A DNA stretch of 64,000 nt from Desulfobacter sp. (lineage in GTDB: Bacteria; Desulfobacterota; Desulfobacteria; Desulfobacterales; Desulfobacteraceae). The DNA is taken from assembly GCA_028768525.1 (NCBI GenBank), contig CP054837.1, forward strand, positions 5,932,001 to 5,996,000. The letters are read 5' to 3'. Both the position numbers and the translations under genes were made by a program. Shown one piece after another: positions 1 through 8,829 of the stretch (position 1 is the first letter of the stretch; the number at the start of each line of letters is the position of its first letter). Under the pieces are notes generated by a model. That model saw nothing but the letters and a program-made list of their open reading frames with translations. It ran no database searches and was not told the origin of the DNA.

Positions 1-89
1 AATCCACCGATGACCGTTCCCAGGTTAATTAAGAGATAGAGTTCTATGACCGGGATAAGGGTGAAACACAAAAAAAGTTTTAGTAACAT
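1..89 (-). CDS. fxsA: FxsA family membrane protein, N-terminal fragment (runs off window start)
   Basis: Reading leftward from an ATG at 89, 29 codons stay open to the window edge. They encode MLLKLFLCFTLIP followed by VIELYLLINLGTVIGG. The P-[VIL]-IE-x-x-LLI-x-x-G-x-x-IG pattern is the first membrane helix of FxsA proteins, inner-membrane proteins known for easing phage T7 exclusion by F. A GGAG sits 7 nt before the ATG. It lies 115 bp downstream of aat in the same direction and could belong to that unit. Only the first helix is visible, so the family call rests on about 20 residues. Confidence 0.6.
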   Translation of the reverse strand, partial: MLLKLFLCFTLIPVIELYLLINLGTVIGG

Positions 90-204
90 GGATGACTCCA
101 ATAAGGTTAATGTCTTAAAGCATAATGGCGATGAAAGCGGTTTTGTCAAGGTTCTGCCCGGTAAACCGGGATCTGAATGGAGATGGAAAACTCATGCGCC
201 GGGC

Positions 205-918
205 TTAATTGGGAACTGCTGCAGGAGTGAGGCTGCGCCCCGAAAGCCAGACTGCCTCCGGGACGGAGGCGGCCACTGAACGGTTGAGTATATTCAGAAA
301 ATTGTCCCTGGACATTTCCCTGGCCCCCATGCTTAGGAGGTGGTCTGTGGTGACCTGGCAGTCAATCATGTCAAATTTGTATTGTGCCAGGTGGTCGGCC
401 AGGGCCACCAGGGCGATTTTGGAGGCATCGGTCCGGCGGCTGAACATGGATTCTCCAAAAAAGGAGCGGCCAAGACTGACTCCGTAAAGCCCTCCCACAA
501 GAGAATCACCCTGCCAGGCCTCTATGGAGTGGGCATAGCCCATGTGGTGGAGCGTGATATAGGCTTCTATCATTTCGTCCACCAGCCAGGTGCCTTCTTC
601 TTCTTTGCTCCGGGGTTGGGAGCAGGCAGCAATGGTCTGCTCAAAGTCGGTGTTTACTCTGATGTCAAACGGGTGTTTTTTGATTTTCTTTTTCAGGCTG
701 CGTGAAATCCTGACACCGGTAGGTGCCAGTACCAGCCTGGGATCGGGGGACCACCAGAGGATGGGCTCGTTATGGGAAAACCAGGGGAAAATACCGTTTT
801 GGTAGGCAAGAATCAGGCGCTGGGGGGTAAGGTCTCCTCCGATACAGAGGAGACCGTCTGATCTTGCCAGCCAGGCCGGCGGAAATTCAATTCGTTCCGA
901 TAACCTGAACAGGGGCAT
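205..918 (-). CDS. aat: leucyl/phenylalanyl-tRNA--protein transferase
   Basis: Transfers Leu or Phe from aminoacyl-tRNA to proteins with N-terminal Arg or Lys, making primary N-degrons that ClpS recognises; cytoplasmic. The 237-residue length is normal. Family motifs are clear: GGDLTPQRLILAYQNGIFPW near residue 27, WWSPDPRLVL near 55, GTWLVDEMIEAY in the middle and the GGLYGVSLGRSFFGESMFS core. Its ATG overlaps the clpA stop in a TAATG arrangement, which implies translational coupling. With clpA and clpS next door, the enzyme, unfoldase and adaptor of one degradation route share a transcription unit. Confidence 0.96.
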   Translation of the reverse strand: MPLFRLSERIEFPPAWLARSDGLLCIGGDLTPQRLILAYQNGIFPWFSHNEPILWWSPDPRLVLAPTGVRISRSLKKKIKKHPFDIRVNTDFEQTIAACSQPRSKEEEGTWLVDEMIEAYITLHHMGYAHSIEAWQGDSLVGGLYGVSLGRSFFGESMFSRRTDASKIALVALADHLAQYKFDMIDCQVTTDHLLSMGAREMSRDNFLNILNRSVAASVPEAVWLSGRSLTPAAVPN

Positions 919-3179
919 TATGCCGATTTGAAATTAAAGGTCAGTTCGTCGTTCTTTAGGCCGATGGACAGTTTACCGCCTTTTTCCAGCTTGCCGAAAA
1001 GGATTTCATCCGTGAGTTTGTCCTTGATGGTGGTCTGGATCAGGCGGCTCAGGGGGCGGGCACCGAATTTGGGGTCGTACCCCTTCCGGGCCAGATGGGT
1101 CCGTGCTTTGGCAGAATAGGTAAGGGTAATATCCTTGGCCTTGAGCATGGTCTTAAGTTCCCTCATATTCTTGTCGACGATGAGTTCCATGACCTGTTCG
1201 GACAGGTGGTTGAACTGAACGATGCCGTCCAGCCTGTTTCTGAATTCCGGGCTGAAGGTTTTTTCCACGGCCTTGAATCCTTTGGTGTCGGCGTTGGCGG
1301 TTTGGGAGCCGAAGCCGATGGCGTTGGCACTCATTTCCCTAGCACCGGCATTGGAGGTCATGATGATGATGACGTTTCTGAAATCGGCGGACTTGCCGTT
1401 GTTGTCGGTTAGCGTGGCATAGTCCATGACCTGCAGCAGGATATTATACAGGTCCATATGGGCCTTTTCTATTTCATCAAGCAGGAGCACAGAATGGGGG
1501 TATTTCCGGATACTGTCCGTGAGGATGCCGCCCTGGTCGAAGCCGACATACCCGGGAGGGGCGCCGATGAGTCTGGATACGGCATGTTTTTCCATATATT
1601 CGCTCATGTCAAACCGCAGGAATTCGATGCCCATGTTGGCAGCCAGCTGTTTGGCCACCTCGGTTTTGCCCACGCCGGTGGGGCCCATGAACAGAAAGGA
1701 ACCGATGGGCCTGTCCGGTGCCGCAAGGCCGGCCCGGGAACGCTTGATGGCCGTCGCCAGGGTGTGGATGGCGTCGTCCTGGCCGTAAATCACGTTGAAC
1801 AACCTGTCCGGCAGGGATTCAAGGTTGGCCTTATCCGCCGACGTGACGCTGGTGACAGGAACCTTGGCGATTTTTGCCACGATGTTTTCAATGTCTTTGG
1901 TGCTGACGTTTTTGCGTCTCCCGTCACCTTTGAGCCTGAGAAAGGCACCGGTTTCGTCCAGTACGTCAATGGCCTTATCCGGCAAGAATCTGTCATTGAT
2001 ATACTTGTCAGAGAGGTAGGCGGCCGCCTCAATGGTCTTGTCCGGATATTTCAGCCCGTGGTGGTCCTCGTAATAGGGACGCAACCCTTTGAGAATCTCA
2101 GTGGTTTCCTCTACGCTGGGTTCGGCCACTTCTATTTTTTCAAACCGCCGGGAAAAAGCCCGGTCTTTTTCAAAATGGTTTTTATACTCCTCGTAGGTGG
2201 TGGTGCCGATGCACTTGATGTCTCCTGAAGACAGGGCAGGCTTTAGGATATTGGAGGCATCCATTGAGCCGGATGTCGTGGCCCCGGCGCCGACAACGGT
2301 GTGAATTTCATCGATGACCAGCAGGGCGTTTGCCTTTTTTTCCAGGGCATTGATAACATCTTTGAGACGTTGTTCAAAATCCCCCCGGTATTTGGTGCCG
2401 GCCAGCAGGGCCCCCATATCCAGAGAGTAGAGTTCGCAGGCCTCCAAGAGGTCGGGGACCTCTTTCCCATGGATTTTCAGGGCGAGCCCTTCTGCAATTG
2501 CGGTCTTTCCTACACCTGGATCTCCCACCAGAATGGGATTGTTTTTCCTTCGGCGGCAGAGGACCTGCATCACCCGGTCAGTTTCGTTTTCCCTGCCGAT
2601 GAGGGGGTCGATTTTTTTATCCTCGGCCCGTTTCAGCAAATTGGCCGTAAAGGCCTCAAGGGGGTCTTTCTTCTTCTGGCGTTTGGGCTTTGGATCTGCC
2701 TGGGGAAACATTTTTCTGCCCTGATCGTCCCTGGGCAATTCTTTGTTTCCGGTTTCTTCATTATGGGAGATGTGCTTGAGAACATCCAGGCGGGTAATGC
2801 CTTCAGCCTCAAGATAATAAGCTGCATGGGAATCTTTTTCCTGGAAGATGGAGGCCAGGATATCCCCAAGATTTACCTCTGATTTTTCAGCAGAGCGGGC
2901 ATGGTTGATCGCCCGCTGGATCATGCGCTGGAATCCAATGGTCTGCTGGAGCACATATTCTTCTTTGCTGTCTATTTTTGTCAGTTTTTCATCAAAGAAT
3001 TTTTCCAGTTCCTCTTTGATCTGGTCAGGGCTTCCGCCGCATTTTTCAATGGTTTCAAGTCCGCTTTCATGGTTGAGGATAGCGTAAAGAACATGCTCAA
3101 CACATACATACTCATGCCTTCTTTTCTTGGCTTCCCGAACGGCAAACCCGAGAGCTGTACTGAGTTCTTTGCTTATCAT
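918..3179 (-). CDS. clpA: ATP-dependent Clp protease ATP-binding subunit ClpA
   Basis: Hexameric AAA+ unfoldase that feeds substrates to ClpP and takes N-degron substrates from ClpS. The 753 residues show an N-domain (about 1-145), a first AAA module with Walker A GDPGVGKT near residue 221 and sensor GTTTYEEY, and a second with GPTGVGKTEVAKQL near 501. The ClpP-docking loop IGFGS is near residue 619, so this is ClpA and not ClpB; there is no long ClpB middle coiled coil. It lies 6 bp after clpS and overlaps aat. clpP itself is not in the window. Confidence 0.97.
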   Translation of the reverse strand: MISKELSTALGFAVREAKKRRHEYVCVEHVLYAILNHESGLETIEKCGGSPDQIKEELEKFFDEKLTKIDSKEEYVLQQTIGFQRMIQRAINHARSAEKSEVNLGDILASIFQEKDSHAAYYLEAEGITRLDVLKHISHNEETGNKELPRDDQGRKMFPQADPKPKRQKKKDPLEAFTANLLKRAEDKKIDPLIGRENETDRVMQVLCRRRKNNPILVGDPGVGKTAIAEGLALKIHGKEVPDLLEACELYSLDMGALLAGTKYRGDFEQRLKDVINALEKKANALLVIDEIHTVVGAGATTSGSMDASNILKPALSSGDIKCIGTTTYEEYKNHFEKDRAFSRRFEKIEVAEPSVEETTEILKGLRPYYEDHHGLKYPDKTIEAAAYLSDKYINDRFLPDKAIDVLDETGAFLRLKGDGRRKNVSTKDIENIVAKIAKVPVTSVTSADKANLESLPDRLFNVIYGQDDAIHTLATAIKRSRAGLAAPDRPIGSFLFMGPTGVGKTEVAKQLAANMGIEFLRFDMSEYMEKHAVSRLIGAPPGYVGFDQGGILTDSIRKYPHSVLLLDEIEKAHMDLYNILLQVMDYATLTDNNGKSADFRNVIIIMTSNAGAREMSANAIGFGSQTANADTKGFKAVEKTFSPEFRNRLDGIVQFNHLSEQVMELIVDKNMRELKTMLKAKDITLTYSAKARTHLARKGYDPKFGARPLSRLIQTTIKDKLTDEILFGKLEKGGKLSIGLKNDELTFNFKSA

Positions 3180-3185
3180 ACCTCG

Positions 3186-3494
3186 TTACTCCTTTTCCAT
3201 TGTACTTTTCAGAGGGAACCCTTTTCCTGCGGCCAGACTATGGACGGTTTCGACTTTGGTTTCCGCAATTTCCCGGGGGTAAATGCCACAAACCGCCTTT
3301 CCCCTATTATGTACATTAAGCATTATTTGAGTGGCTTTTTCAAGGGATTTTCCGAATACAGTGACCAGAATATCCACCACAAATTCCATGGTGGTATAGT
3401 CATCGTTGTGAAGCAGCACCTTGTACATGGGGGGCTGGCCTTCCTTGGATTTTGAAGATATGTCCGGTCTGGTTTTGGAATCCGTTGATGTCAT
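3186..3494 (-). CDS. clpS: ATP-dependent Clp protease adaptor ClpS
   Basis: Small adaptor that binds N-terminal Leu, Phe, Tyr or Trp and hands the protein to ClpA. The 102 residues have the usual disordered N-terminal extension followed by the core with LHNDDYTTMEFVVDIL (the NDDYT substrate-pocket motif), the helix with KATQIMLNVHNRGKAVCG, and the C-terminal IAETKVETVHSLA strand. It sits between secA (34 bp upstream) and clpA (6 bp downstream), all in one direction, so read-through from secA is possible. Confidence 0.96.
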   Translation of the reverse strand: MTSTDSKTRPDISSKSKEGQPPMYKVLLHNDDYTTMEFVVDILVTVFGKSLEKATQIMLNVHNRGKAVCGIYPREIAETKVETVHSLAAGKGFPLKSTMEKE

Positions 3495-3528
3495 GGCTGA
3501 TACCTGAGTATTAATTGGCCTTCCAGGA

Positions 3529-6051
3529 TTAGTTCATACAGCACTTTTTGTATTTTTTGCCGCTGCCGCAGGGGCAGGGATCGTTGCGCCCCACCTTGTC
3601 GTTGGCCCGCTTCACCGGCTGTTTGGCACTGGGGTCGTCGGAATGGGAGAAGGTCAGTTCCTGCTCTTCTTCCTGTTTCATCTGATCCACCTGGTCAGGT
3701 GATGCAATCTGGATCTTGAAAAGGATGTCCACCACCTCTTCTTTAATCCGGTTCATCAGTGCCTGGAACATTTCAAATCCTTCTTTCCGGTAAATCCTCA
3801 GCGGATCCTGCTGGGCATAGCCCCGAAGCCCGATGCCCTCCTTCAGGTGGTCCATGGAAAGCAGGTGTTCCTTCCAGCGTAAGTCCACGGTCTGTAGGAT
3901 GATGAATCGTTCAAGCTGCCTCATCTGTTCAGAGCCGATGATGGTTTCCTTGACCTGGTAATGTTCCTTTGCCGCATTGAATATAAACTCAGAGACCTGT
4001 TCGGCTGAGTAGTTTTCTTCTGCGGCCTTGTCCAATGGCACCGCCATATTAAATAATTGTTTAATTCCATTGTCCAGCCCTTCGAGGTCCCACTCCTTGA
4101 TGGATGTCTTTTCCGGGGCAAACCCGTCAACCAGGTCGTAGGCCAGGTCTTCCATCATTTCCAGGGTCACATCCTTGAGGTCTTCGGCTTCAAGGGCCTG
4201 GCGGCGCTGGCGGTAAATCACCTCCCGCTGCTGGTTCATGACATCATCATATTCCAGCAGGTGCTTTCTGATTTCAAAGTTGTGGCCTTCCACCTTGGTC
4301 TGGGCATTTTCAATGGCCTTGGAGATAAACCGGTGTTCGATGTGCTCGCCTTCTTCTATCCCTAAGCGGTCCATGACGGAGTGGATGCGGTCCCCGCCGA
4401 AAATCCGGAGAAGGTCATCTTCAAGGGAAAGATAGAACCTGGAACTGCCCGGGTCCCCCTGGCGGCCGGACCGGCCCCTCAGCTGGTTATCAATGCGGCG
4501 GGATTCGTGGCGGGAGGTGCCCAGAATATGCAGGCCGCCAAGTTCCTTGACGCCTTCGCCGAGTTTAATATCCGTACCCCGGCCGGCCATGTTGGTTGAG
4601 ATGGTGACCGCCCCTTTCTGCCCCGCATTGGCTACGATTTCCGCTTCTGCCTTATGGTGCTTGGCGTTGAGTACGTTGTGGGGAACCCCTTTTTTCTTGA
4701 GCTTTTTGCTCAAGTCTTCGGAAACATCAATGGAAATTGTACCCACCAGAACCGGCTGTCCTTTTCTGTGCAGCTGGATGATTTCTTTTATGGCGGCGTC
4801 GTATTTTTCCTTCTGGGTTTTATAGATCAGGTCGGCCCGGTCTTCCCTGACCATGGGCCTGTGGGTGGGGATGACCAGTACGTCCAGGTTGTATATTTTT
4901 TTAAATTCCGGGGCTTCCGTTTCCGCCGTGCCTGTCATGCCGGAGAGCTTGTCGTACATCCTGAAATAGTTCTGGAAGGTGATGGACGCCAGGGTCTGGT
5001 TTTCATTTTCGATTTTTACCCCTTCCTTGGCTTCCAGGGCCTGGTGGAGGCCTTCGGAATAGCGTCTGCCGCTCATCAGCCGCCCGGTGAATTCGTCTAC
5101 AATCACCACCTGATTGTTTTTGACAATATAGTCGGTGTCCCGCTTGAACAGGGTGTGGGCCTTGAGGGCCTGGTTCAGGTGGTGGAGAATTTCAATATTG
5201 GCAGGATCGTAAAGGTTGTCGACTTTGAGCAGGTCCTCGCCTTTGGCAATTCCATCTTCAGTGAGTGAAACACTTTTGGATTCTTCGTCAAGGGTATAGT
5301 CGATATCTTTTTTGAACCCGGGGATAATGGTATTCACCTGGGTGTAAAAATGGGTGGATTTCTCCGCCGGCCCTGAGATAATCAACGGTGTCCGTGCCTC
5401 GTCAATGAGAATGGAGTCAACCTCGTCCACGATGGCAAAGTTCAGGTTGCCCTGGGCAAGGTTTTCCCGTTCGAATTTCATGTTGTCCCGGAGATAGTCG
5501 AACCCGAATTCATTGTTTGTACCGTAGGTGATATCTGACGCATAGGCCACTTTCCGTTCCTGGTCATCCATATCATGGAGGATAACGCCCACAGAGAGTC
5601 CCAAAAAGTTATAGATTTTGGCCATCCAGTCCGCGTCCCTTTTGGCCAGGTAATCGTTTACCGTAACGATGTGCACCCCTTTGCCGGCCAAGGCGTTCAG
5701 ATAGGCGGGCAGGGTGGACATCAGGGTCTTGCCCTCACCGGTTTTCATTTCGGCGATGGTGCCGTTATGCAGGGCTATGCCGCCGATGAGCTGGACATCA
5801 AAATGGCGCATGCCCAGGATTCGCACCGACGCTTCCCGGACCAGGGCAAAGGCTTCTGGAAGGATGTCATTTAAGGTTTCACCCTTGGAGACTCTTTCTT
5901 TGAATTCTTCTGTTTTTGCAGCCATGTCCTGGTCGGACAAGGCCTGCATGTCGGGTTCAAGTGCGTTGATCTGGTCAATAATCGGTTGAATTTTTTTCAG
6001 GATCCGGTCATTGCTGGAGCCGAATATCTTAGTGAATAGCTTGAATACCAT
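3529..6051 (-). CDS. secA: preprotein translocase subunit SecA
   Basis: ATPase motor that drives unfolded preproteins through SecYEG. The 840-residue protein carries Walker A MKTGEGKT near residue 103, the DEAD-box VDEVDSILIDEARTPLIISG, the helicase motif TNMAGRGTDIKLG, the helical wing and scaffold region, and a C-terminal zinc-binding SEC-C tail CPCGSGKKYKKCC that contacts SecB or phospholipid. The variable loop is short, as expected for a roughly 840-residue SecA. The start ATG is followed at once by the conserved opening (VFKLFTKIFGSSNDR). It is preceded by a 178-bp gap after the M23 peptidase gene, so it probably has its own promoter. Confidence 0.98.
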   Translation of the reverse strand: MVFKLFTKIFGSSNDRILKKIQPIIDQINALEPDMQALSDQDMAAKTEEFKERVSKGETLNDILPEAFALVREASVRILGMRHFDVQLIGGIALHNGTIAEMKTGEGKTLMSTLPAYLNALAGKGVHIVTVNDYLAKRDADWMAKIYNFLGLSVGVILHDMDDQERKVAYASDITYGTNNEFGFDYLRDNMKFERENLAQGNLNFAIVDEVDSILIDEARTPLIISGPAEKSTHFYTQVNTIIPGFKKDIDYTLDEESKSVSLTEDGIAKGEDLLKVDNLYDPANIEILHHLNQALKAHTLFKRDTDYIVKNNQVVIVDEFTGRLMSGRRYSEGLHQALEAKEGVKIENENQTLASITFQNYFRMYDKLSGMTGTAETEAPEFKKIYNLDVLVIPTHRPMVREDRADLIYKTQKEKYDAAIKEIIQLHRKGQPVLVGTISIDVSEDLSKKLKKKGVPHNVLNAKHHKAEAEIVANAGQKGAVTISTNMAGRGTDIKLGEGVKELGGLHILGTSRHESRRIDNQLRGRSGRQGDPGSSRFYLSLEDDLLRIFGGDRIHSVMDRLGIEEGEHIEHRFISKAIENAQTKVEGHNFEIRKHLLEYDDVMNQQREVIYRQRRQALEAEDLKDVTLEMMEDLAYDLVDGFAPEKTSIKEWDLEGLDNGIKQLFNMAVPLDKAAEENYSAEQVSEFIFNAAKEHYQVKETIIGSEQMRQLERFIILQTVDLRWKEHLLSMDHLKEGIGLRGYAQQDPLRIYRKEGFEMFQALMNRIKEEVVDILFKIQIASPDQVDQMKQEEEQELTFSHSDDPSAKQPVKRANDKVGRNDPCPCGSGKKYKKCCMN

Positions 6052-6229
6052 TGAGCCTTACCTATTAGTCAGTATTTTAGTCGTTATCCGGGTTAATTCG
6101 TGTACCAAAAATTTTGTCTGTACAACATATAAGCATTATTCCAAGAAATAAAATAAAAAAATTAATTTTATTCTTGCCGCCCGGAATCGGGAACTGGGGC
6201 AGGATTGGAATACACTGTGGGGGTGGGGA

Positions 6230-7156
6230 TTAATTAAGGATATATTTCAGGGGGTTCACCGGCGCACCGTTGATGCGCACTTCATAGTGGAGATGGGGCC
6301 CGGTACTCTGGCCTGTATTTCCCAACGTTGCAATGACGTCCCCGCGTTTTACTTTCTGTCCTCTTTTGACAAGAATCTCTTTGAGGTGGGCATACCGGGT
6401 GGCCTTGCCGTAACCGTGGTCAATGGTGACCAAATTGCCGTAGTACATTTTTCTGTCTGCATAGGTGACTTTACCATTGGCCGTGGCAATTATTTTAGTG
6501 CCCTTGCGGTTGGAAATATCAAGGCCGGAGTGGAAGTCCTTTTTCCCAGTAAACGGAGATTTCCGGTATCCGAATCTGGACGTAATCCAGCCGTTCACCG
6601 GTTTAATGGATGGGGTGGCGGCCAAGATATTCTTTTTCTTTTCGAGTTTGTCAATCAGATCGTTGAAGTCCAGTTTCTTTTTGTCGGCCGCATTTTGTAC
6701 CTGTGCCACCTGCTGATGCATTTCCCGGATCAGGGTGTTGTGGCGGGTTTCAAGGGAAATATCATGGAGCAGGTCATTTTCAGGGATGCCGCCGATGCCG
6801 ATGAGGCCGGAGGAGTTGCCGGTTTTTTCAATGTCGGCGATGAGTCTGACCTGGTCTTCAAGGCGTACCAGGCTGCGGACCTGGCCCTTGAGCGTTTCGA
6901 TATCTTTGGCAAAGGTCTGAACCTGACGGCGCTGGTTTCTCAGCTCCTCTTTCTGGAGGGCGATGGTTCTGCCCAGGCTGGCATTGTCAAAGGATTTCTT
7001 TTTTAAAAGGTAGTAATCGTGTCCTATATAGGAAAGTGCTGCGCCAAATCCCAGGAAAAGCAATGCCATGGCGGCCGCCACGGGTTTGCGCAGGGAAAAT
7101 TCTTTGATGTCGGAACTGTCACCGGCGTGAAACCATATTTTAATTCTATTTTTCAT
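6230..7156 (-). CDS. M23 family metallopeptidase (murein endopeptidase-like)
   Basis: Membrane-anchored zinc peptidase of the LytM/M23 group, which cuts peptidoglycan cross-bridges or activates amidases. A short basic N-terminus and one membrane helix (about residues 25-45) are followed by a coiled coil (about 55-105), a linker, and the M23 domain with zinc ligands in HSGLD and HLHYE near the C-terminus. Both halves of the zinc site are intact, so it is probably catalytic. The start is taken as ATG 7156; a GTG at 7162 would add two residues. A strong promoter-like match ends only 9 nt before the ATG (see separate entry). Confidence 0.9.
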   Translation of the reverse strand: MKNRIKIWFHAGDSSDIKEFSLRKPVAAAMALLFLGFGAALSYIGHDYYLLKKKSFDNASLGRTIALQKEELRNQRRQVQTFAKDIETLKGQVRSLVRLEDQVRLIADIEKTGNSSGLIGIGGIPENDLLHDISLETRHNTLIREMHQQVAQVQNAADKKKLDFNDLIDKLEKKKNILAATPSIKPVNGWITSRFGYRKSPFTGKKDFHSGLDISNRKGTKIIATANGKVTYADRKMYYGNLVTIDHGYGKATRYAHLKEILVKRGQKVKRGDVIATLGNTGQSTGPHLHYEVRINGAPVNPLKYILN

Positions 7157-7165
7157 CTCCACTCT

Positions 7166-7193
7166 CTTATAAATGAAATCCAGCGCATGTCAA
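7166..7193 (-). promoter_or_regulatory. sigma-70-like promoter immediately before the M23 peptidase start
   Basis: On the minus strand TTGACA (7193-7188), a 16-bp spacer and TATAAG (7171-7166). Transcription would begin about 2-4 nt before the ATG at 7156, which would give a leaderless mRNA. Inferred from sequence only. Confidence 0.5.
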
Positions 7194-7281
7194 GTGATTT
7201 CACCTTTTAATAGGGTTTTGGGCAGGATTTCTCGGAGATTCGCCGTTGGAGTAGTCGGTGAAACCCGGAATCCCCAAATGC

Positions 7282-7740
7282 TCACTCTGTTAAATGTTCT
7301 ACCAGGGTGTGATCCTCTCCCGCCAGGGCTTGTTCAATGATCTGTCCGATGATCGCCCAGTCCCCTCCGGCCAGGCCTGCCCCGATTTTCGGGTATCCGA
7401 AACGTTTGCCGGAAAAGTCTCCTTTCAGCTGGGTGAACAACAATTCGATGGCTTGATAATCGGCCAGTACGCCATCCCCTTCATAGTGAAACTGGGTATA
7501 CCCGTTGACCACTACCAGGGGGCAGGCCCGGTTGTTGATCAGTGCCCAAGAGTAATGCCCCAGTTTTTGGCGGTCTCCGGCCGGTGTTTCCCTGTCAGCC
7601 TGCCAGGCCTTTGGGAAGGTTCCCCGAATCTGGCGGGCAATACCTGCATCCATTGCGCAGAAACAGTTGCAGCCATGAATGATGACATCAAATTCCCCTG
7701 CCTGGGCCAGCTTAATTAGGTCTCCCTTAATGCGTTTCAT
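7282..7740 (-). CDS. macro domain protein (ADP-ribose-binding)
   Basis: A stand-alone macro domain of 152 residues. The opening MKRIKGDLIKLAQAGEFDVI and IIHGCNCFCAMDAGIARQI form the ADP-ribose-binding loop of the Poa1p/ADP-ribose-1''-phosphate processing type, and RFGYPKIGAGLAGGDW forms the phosphate loop. Related proteins bind ADP-ribose or remove ADP-ribose modifications. It is a single-gene unit between the M23 peptidase and the amino-acid transporter, with no DarT-like toxin nearby, so a toxin-antitoxin role is not supported. The ribosome-binding site is weak. Confidence 0.85.
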   Translation of the reverse strand: MKRIKGDLIKLAQAGEFDVIIHGCNCFCAMDAGIARQIRGTFPKAWQADRETPAGDRQKLGHYSWALINNRACPLVVVNGYTQFHYEGDGVLADYQAIELLFTQLKGDFSGKRFGYPKIGAGLAGGDWAIIGQIIEQALAGEDHTLVEHLTE

Positions 7741-8023
7741 AATTGTCGTTTTTTATGGGTGGTTTATAAATTAATTTTCATTGGTGGAAGTTGTTGCAAA
7801 AAGCGTTCCGTTAGAATTTCTGGCATTGACGGTGCGGTAAGCGCCAGTATGGCGATACCAGGGAAAGAAAATTATGAAAGGAATGAAAAAAAATTGACAT
7901 GGCCCGTTGGTGTTATGACGCATCAAGGCAATTGGTGGGATATGGTGTTATTTAATATGTGTGACGAAATAACATCAGGGCTGCAGTTGAAAACGCGCAG
8001 CCCCTTAATCATTATCCTTTCCA
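7741..8023. other. intergenic gap without a supported gene
   Basis: The 283-bp gap between the macro-domain gene start and the aapP stop contains a 94-codon plus-strand frame with no family resemblance and no ribosome-binding site. The only structure I see is the hairpin near 7978-8003. Confidence 0.5.
7978..8003 (-). terminator. hairpin downstream of aapP, possible terminator
   Basis: GGGCTGC (7978-7984) pairs with GCAGCCC (7997-8003). It lies 21 bp past the aapP stop. The following T-tract on the minus strand is poor, so termination may be weak. Confidence 0.4.
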
Positions 8024-8770
8024 TCAGTGGAGGATCTGGCTGAGGAAAAATTTTGTCCGTTCATGCTCTGGATTTTCAAAAAAGTCCACAGGATTGTTTT
8101 CTTCCAGGATCATTCCCTCATCCATGAGCAGCACCCGCTGGGCAACGGTTTTGGCAAAACCCATCTCATGGGTGACAACGATCATGGTCATCCCTTCGTC
8201 ACTGAGCTGTACCATCACGTCAAGGACCTCTTTGACCATTTCTGGATCCAGCGCGGAGGTGGGCTCGTCAAAGAGCATGACCTTGGGTTTCATGCACAGG
8301 CTTCTGGCAATGGCCACCCGTTGCTGCTGGCCGCCGGAGAGCTGGCCTGGAAATTTTTTAGCCTGCTCGGCGATCTTCACCTTTTCAAGGTAGAACATGG
8401 CGGTGTCCTCGGCCTCTTTTTTCGGGGTCTTTCTGACCCACACCGGTCCAAGGGTCAGATTCTGGAGAATGGTGAGGTGGGGGAAAAGGTTAAAGTGCTG
8501 GAAAACCATGCCCACTTCTGTTCTGATTTTTTCGATATTTTTCAGGTTGTTGGTCAACTCAACGCCGTCCACGATGATTTGCCCTTTCTGGTGTTCCTCA
8601 AGCCGGTTGATGCAACGGATCAATGTGGATTTGCCAGAACCGGAGGGGCCGCAGATGACAATTTTTTCCTGCCGTTTTACTGCCAGGTTGATGTTCTTTA
8701 ATACATGAAAATCACCGTACCATTTATTCAGGCCGCTGATTTGGATAATATTATCGTTGTCTTCAGTCAT
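8024..8770 (-). CDS. aapP: general amino-acid ABC transporter, ATP-binding protein AapP
   Basis: ATPase of a polar amino-acid importer. The 248 residues show Walker A GPSGSGKSTLIRCINRL (residues about 38-55), Q-loop in VFQHFNLFPH, signature LSGGQQQRVAIARSL and Walker B VMLFDEPTSALDPE with the switch histidine in VVTHEMGF. It is the last gene of the aapJ-aapQ-aapM-aapP run, in the canonical order. Systems of this type take up a broad range of L-amino acids; the exact substrate cannot be read from the ATPase. Confidence 0.93.
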   Translation of the reverse strand: MTEDNDNIIQISGLNKWYGDFHVLKNINLAVKRQEKIVICGPSGSGKSTLIRCINRLEEHQKGQIIVDGVELTNNLKNIEKIRTEVGMVFQHFNLFPHLTILQNLTLGPVWVRKTPKKEAEDTAMFYLEKVKIAEQAKKFPGQLSGGQQQRVAIARSLCMKPKVMLFDEPTSALDPEMVKEVLDVMVQLSDEGMTMIVVTHEMGFAKTVAQRVLLMDEGMILEENNPVDFFENPEHERTKFFLSQILH

Positions 8771-8829
8771 TTTTGTTTATAATTTCCTTTAGTTGAAATT
8801 TGAACCTCAAGTGGTTAGCAGGCCCTTGC

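Noticed and set aside
46..279. 77-codon plus-strand frame at the window start
   Set aside because: It overlaps the fxsA start and aat end, shows no family resemblance and has no ribosome-binding site.
1458..2228. 256-codon antisense frame within clpA
   Set aside because: Shadow frame; clpA is unambiguous.
7282..7740. Macro-domain protein as a DarG-like antitoxin
   Set aside because: No DarT-like or other ADP-ribosyltransferase gene is next to it.
7759..8043. 94-codon plus-strand frame after the macro-domain gene
   Set aside because: Sequence is not protein-like and no ribosome-binding site is present; it runs into the aapP 3' end.
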